Shown in pieces: positions 60,174 through 64,000 of a stretch of DNA of 64,000 nt. Origin of the DNA: Coriaria nepalensis (taxonomy: Eukaryota; Streptophyta; Magnoliopsida; Cucurbitales; Coriariaceae). The notes under the pieces are model-generated. The model made no database searches and was not told where the DNA came from. It saw only the letters and a program-made list of their open reading frames with translations. The stretch is from the NCBI GenBank assembly GCA_027186245.1, contig CP114489.1, positions 3,603,501 to 3,667,500 of the forward strand, read 5' to 3'. Position numbers and translations under genes: made by a program. Every line of letters begins with the position of its first letter. Positions within the stretch are counted from its first letter, which is position 1.

Positions 60174-61236
60174 TTACGATTGCCCTTGTGTGCGTGCTGA
60201 GTCCTGTTCGGTTTCTGATTCCGGTCTGGCAGCTTCTTCACCCTTTTGTTCGGTTTTGTCGGCCTCTGATTTCTTCTCAGGTACTTGAGCCGCATTTTTC
60301 CTCATGGAAGTGGTCTTGAGAAGATGACTATAGCTTCCCTTCTCCTTAAATAACTGAGCAAAGTGGGGCTTGCAATAAAGAAACCCATCCAAAGCAGCAT
60401 AGTTTGAGGTGGTAAGAAAGCAATTCCCATGAGCACATCTAAAGCATGATTTATGATAGTTTTCTCCCTCAACACTCACCTGCACAGGAAAAACCACATC
60501 TTGCTCTATTTCATTACAATGAAGGAATTGGAAGAGCAAATTAGTTCGGAAAAGATGAGTGAACACGGGATCTCGAACCAACCTTTTCGAGAGGATAGGC
60601 AGTTTTCTTGCAGACAGCACATTTGTCTTGAGTTCCAGAGAACATGGAGGAGAGCTTGCTGGGAGCCCTAGCCTGTATACATACATATATGATACACAAT
60701 TTGAGGGACAATAATGTAAAAATTCATAAATATGAAATAAGATATCAAATGTGACGAAAATTATTATGATATTTTATGACATACCAGTCCATTTTGTCCC
60801 TTTAGAGCTGATTAAACATGAAAAATAAAAATAAAAATAAAAATTGTTTAAGACAAATTTATTTAATAGAAAAGTAAATGAAAATGGTGCAAAAGTGATG
60901 ATCATTTGTACATGATTGGAATTTCTTAGAGTAGCTTGTTTCCCTGAAAAGCTGCTCAAAGTGAGGCTTGCAGTAAAGGACTCCATCCATCGACGAATAG
61001 CTACTCATCTGCAACAATTTCATATGAACTTAAACCACCATTATGTGTTTTTCCATCTTATAAGCATCTTAATTTACAATTGAAAGGAAAAAAGAACTTA
61101 CCACAAGAACACCATTGCAGTGGCTGCACTTGAAGCATCTCTTATGATAAACGACCCCATCGGCCGACAAGACGTCGACGAAATGAACGGTCTTATCACA
61201 AGCATTGCACTTTTGTTGGGTCCCGCTAAACGACAT
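60174..61236 (-). CDS. Two-LIM-domain protein (PLIM2-like actin-bundling protein)
   Basis: Five exons (61236-61102, 61008-60912, 60807-60785, 60672-60583, 60479-60174) give about 216 residues. LIM domain 1 runs from CNACDKTVHFVDVLSADG to LYCKPHFEQLF, and LIM domain 2 from CAVCKKTAYPLEK through YHKSCFRCAHGNC to LYCKPHFAQLFKE; the zinc ligands of both are present. The linker ARAPSKLSSMFSGTQDKC is typical of plant LIM proteins. The long acidic C-terminal tail (about 45 residues, KKSEADKTEQKGEEAA and onward) points to the PLIM2 subgroup rather than WLIM1. Known role: binds and bundles actin filaments; PLIM proteins act mainly in pollen and pollen tubes, with pH/calcium sensitivity. Exon 3 is only 23 bases long. 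Confidence 0.94.
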
Positions 61237-61906
61237 TTTTAGCGTATGTCTTGATCGCGCCGATGATATAAACTGCCTGAAGTTCTAAATGTTAATCCCT
61301 ATTTACGTGAAGATAGAGATTAAAACAAGAACTCCCCCCAAATCCTTCCTGATTAAGTTGCTCCTTTCTTTCTTCTAGTTGCAATGAATAAAGGTACGTA
61401 TTTAAGGAGGGTTTCTTAGGGTTAGGAAATGAAAGTGGATAATGGATGGAGAAGGTGAGTTCCAAGATGTATGGAGGACGCGTGGTAGATTCTCCTTTAA
61501 TGTTTGGTATGTCACAGCTAGTTTTCTTCTAATTACGGGGTGTTTTATTTTATCTCGACTTTTTAATTGGAAACGTACGAGTGGATATTAGTAAATAGTA
61601 AGGATGTCTTTTACCACAACTTGTATTTTAAGATAGTACAGACAAAAACAACAGATCATCAGGGAGGAAAAAGAAAACCTTAACAAAACATACCTGTCAT
61701 GTTCTGATAGAAGTAACTTAATTAGAGGCTACAAAACCACATTGGTCACTAAGTTAACAAGGGTTGGTCAACAGATTATACATCACCACAAGAGAGAAAA
61801 AAATAAGAATATATATATATATTTATATATATAAGTATAAATAATAATAATAATACAAGAATGTAACCATGAACATGCACTAGCTAGTCAACTACCTTAA
61901 TTAGGC
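61237..61906. other. Intergenic: PLIM-type gene promoter side
   Basis: No gene was seen. The first 150 bases are the leader region of the LIM gene. An AT microsatellite lies at about 61809-61830 and an AAT run at about 61840-61853. Confidence 0.4.
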
Positions 61907-62150
61907 TTAGAAGCAGCTGAAAGTTAAATTTTGATCACTAAGGATAGAAGAATTACCCAAAGCCTCATGGTGATTATCACTTTGATCAAGCGCCCTCGTC
62001 ACTACTGGTGTGCCCTCTTCCTTGATCTCCTTCTCAATCTTCCTCTCGTTATAGTATTCCGACGCCATTCCGGACCTCTTTCCGCTGTGTTAAATGCTTT
62101 CCTCTCGGCGCTCCTCCTAGCGACGTACTTCTCCGGATAAAGACATCCAT
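61907..62150 (-). CDS. Uncertain small ORFs, overlapping frames
   Basis: Two overlapping short frames are read leftwards: 62150-62049 (33 residues, MDVFIRRSTSLGG) and 62068-61907 (53 residues, MASEYYNERKIEKEIKEEG). A third frame upstream reads LYPEKYVARRSAERKA. All are rich in Arg, Lys and Glu, as coding sequence often is, and a TATA-like CTATATAAATCC sits about 150 bases upstream (minus strand, about 62305-62293). This may be a small gene, possibly with damage that splits one frame, or an unseen intron. No family was recognised. Confidence 0.3.
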
Positions 62151-62739
62151 CAGCCTTGACTCAAAGTTGGACTAACCACACAAAAATGGCCCCTAAAGTA
62201 AGCTAAGAATTAAGGCAAGATCTATTTGGTACGTAGCAGAGAACTCAAAATGTGGTAGCTGCCTAGTTAAGTGAGAATGAGATTAATTGGATTTATATAG
62301 ATGTAGGAAAAAGATCTGTATACAATGGGCGTTTGTACCATGTTTTTCTGTCTAGAAAAGCAGACCATTGGTTTTAGTGAAGCTTTTCAAAAGGCGGTCT
62401 CTAGATATAGCAGCAACAGCATCCATGATGCGTGCGCGGTGCATGGTTTTGTACTGTACAAGTATATCGACATGTGAAGCTTGAAGGGTGGAATGACGTA
62501 GGGAATAGAGTGGGATAATTGCTCATATAAGTTTTTCAAATTTTAGGTTTTTATTCCTATTAAATTAAATTAAAAAATTTTTGTATAATTTATAGATAAT
62601 TTAAAAATTAATGAATTTTGAATTATTTTAGATATATGAATTTTAATTTATTCAATTAACTTTTTAAATTTTCTTTTTAAATAATAAGATTTGAATGAGT
62701 TTTTTTTTTTTTTTTTAAGAATGAAGCCTAACTCTAAAT
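62151..62739. other. Intergenic, upstream of the small ORFs
   Basis: It holds the TATA-like site near 62300 and otherwise AT-rich DNA with a T run at about 62700-62716. No coding frame is supported. Confidence 0.4.
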
Positions 62740-63638
62740 TAGAGGTGTGCATGGTTGGGTGACTTAAGTTTGGGTGATTTATGTGATCAACCCAAATACG
62801 ATTAGTTTTTGAAATTTTTACTTATATCCAACTTAAATGTTATAGAAATCTGGTCATATCTTCGAGTTGAATTGGGCATAAACCTATGGATGTTTGGTTT
62901 TTTGTTAAAAAATAAAAAATTAAACTTAATATATCATTCAATTTAATGCAAGAACATCGTTGAATGAGACACCAAGAAGCTATTCTCGAAGCTGAAGAAT
63001 GATGGAAATATATTAGGTAACATACTCATATTTTCTTTTCCATCCTTGTTATAAGTGAATTTACTTAAATCATATGAGCATACTTAAAATGAGTTTATGA
63101 TTGAATCTAATTAAATTGTAAATGATGGAAGTGTATTCAAAAGTTCCTTCAATTGAATTTTTTCATGAAACTTTTATTACATAGTATGATATGTTATTGC
63201 ATACTTTATATCGAACTCTAATGGATGGTATTCCATCTTTAAAGATACAACAACTACATTTAAAAATGAAATCATACAGTTATGGATACAACTTAAGTAT
63301 CTTCAATCACAATTTCATATATTTAGCAATCAAGCTTCAAATTTGATCCAAGAGAGGCAAGCTAGAGCTAAGTGTTATTTTGAAAACAATCATGTAATTT
63401 TATAAAAATTATATGAATGAATATATAAAGAATAAATTGATTAACCTATATATATATATATATTAGTTTTATCTATTTAACTGAATGATTTTTTTCAAAT
63501 TTATTTTTTAACTAAATTCTTCCAACTGAATCTAGATTAAAGATATCAAACTTAATATACATTGAACATGAGGGTTTCGGATGATTGGTTCGATTTTTAG
63601 TTGGGTGAATTGGGTGGCCAATTTTCTACGCACCCCTA
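62740..63638. mobile_element. hAT-like non-autonomous element with perfect 8-bp target duplication
   Basis: The 899-bp element begins TAGAGGTGTGCATGGTTGGG and ends GGCCAATTTTCTACGCACCC followed by CTA. The octamer CTCTAAAT occurs immediately on both sides (62732-62739 and 63639-63646). The terminal inverted repeats share TAGRGGTG. An 8-bp duplication with TAG-GGTG ends is characteristic of hAT elements. Subterminal regions contain inverted GGGTGA/TTGGGT words. No transposase frame is seen inside. It differs in sequence from the hAT-like copies at 31.3 and 37.9 kb. Confidence 0.8.
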
Positions 63639-63646
63639 CTCTAAAT

Positions 63647-64000
63647 ATATAAAAACTATAAAGTTATATGGTATGTTTAATTTCCAAAGGCTAATTCTTT
63701 ATTAAAAAAATATATATAACCAAATATATATATATATTATATATTAGACATTTGACGTTTATATATTTTATTTATTTAGTATGAAAAAGTTGGATAAACT
63801 ATAATTAATATGACTTCATCTCGCACTTCCAATCATATCTCCAACTTTATCAGACAGTCTATCTCAGTTTAGGTCAACTATACAAAAATCCTAGATCCAC
63901 CGCTAAGATAATATCATGTGCTGCACGTTGCATTTTTTTCCTAACTGCGACGTAGTTAGTGGACATGTGGTCAGTTAATTGATGCTTAAATCGAGATATA
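63647..64000. other. AT-rich end of the window
   Basis: No gene or repeat structure beyond AT microsatellite (about 63721-63746) was recognised. Confidence 0.4.

Noticed and set aside
1..64000. CRISPR arrays, tRNA, rRNA and bacterial-type operons
   Set aside because: None was seen: gene structure is eukaryotic throughout, and no cloverleaf with both A and B boxes was convincing.

Overview
The window is nuclear DNA from a eudicot plant, probably a core eudicot. The genes carry many GT-AG introns, the intergenic DNA is very AT-rich, several products belong to plant-only families (PP2-A F-box, IQD, PLIM, CLE, PUX, CYP87), and relics of hAT, Mutator/FAR1, PIF-like and Ty1-copia elements lie between genes. 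The species cannot be named from the sequence alone. Gene models were built by hand: each exon was joined to keep reading frame, family similarity and splice sites together. Similarity calls rest on remembered family motifs, not on searches.

Layout. 0.1-4.8 kb (-): a BAG/ubiquitin-like co-chaperone gene, then an MBOAT lysophospholipid acyltransferase (LPCAT). 5.6-6.0 kb: a decayed FAR1-type domain. 7.1-8.9 kb (+): rRNA-processing factor RRP36. 9.3-10.5 kb (-): a PP2-A13-type F-box protein. 11.7-15.2 kb (-): a PUX8-type UBA/UBX protein. 15.2-20.3 kb: a gene-poor AT-rich tract with small repeats. 20.4-22.5 kb (+): a CYP87-type cytochrome P450. 23.2-23.9 kb (-): a decayed Alfin-like PHD gene. 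24.8-28.0 kb (+): an IQD calmodulin-binding protein. 28.5-30.2 kb (-): a rhomboid protease. 31.3-32.6 kb: a hAT-like element with another element nested in it. 33.9-35.9 kb (+): a membrane RING-H2 protein. 36.3-38.5 kb: a PIF-like MITE and a second copy of the hAT family. 38.5-43.0 kb (+): a large pseudogene of the plant UNC-13/DUF810 family. 43.5-44.0 kb (-): an intronless C2 protein. 45.6-50.6 kb (-): tRNA pseudouridine synthase PUS10. 52.3-52.6 kb (-): a CLE peptide precursor. 54.2-55.7 kb (-): a Ty1-copia relic. 56.2-59.7 kb (-): a DEAD-box helicase of the RH31/33 type. 60.2-61.2 kb (-): a two-LIM-domain PLIM2-type protein. 62.7-63.6 kb: a hAT-like element with a perfect 8-bp target duplication.

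The genes do not form an operon or an evident metabolic cluster. They are a normal syntenic mix of housekeeping genes (RRP36, PUS10, helicase, LPCAT), protein quality control genes (BAG, PUX, F-box, RING, rhomboid) and plant signalling genes (IQD, CLE, C2, CYP87). I found no clearly new biological system. The most informative observations are two decayed genes (UNC-13-like and Alfin-like), repeat families present twice in opposite orientation, a probable GC-AG intron and a tandem duplication inside PUS10, and a small CLE peptide gene.
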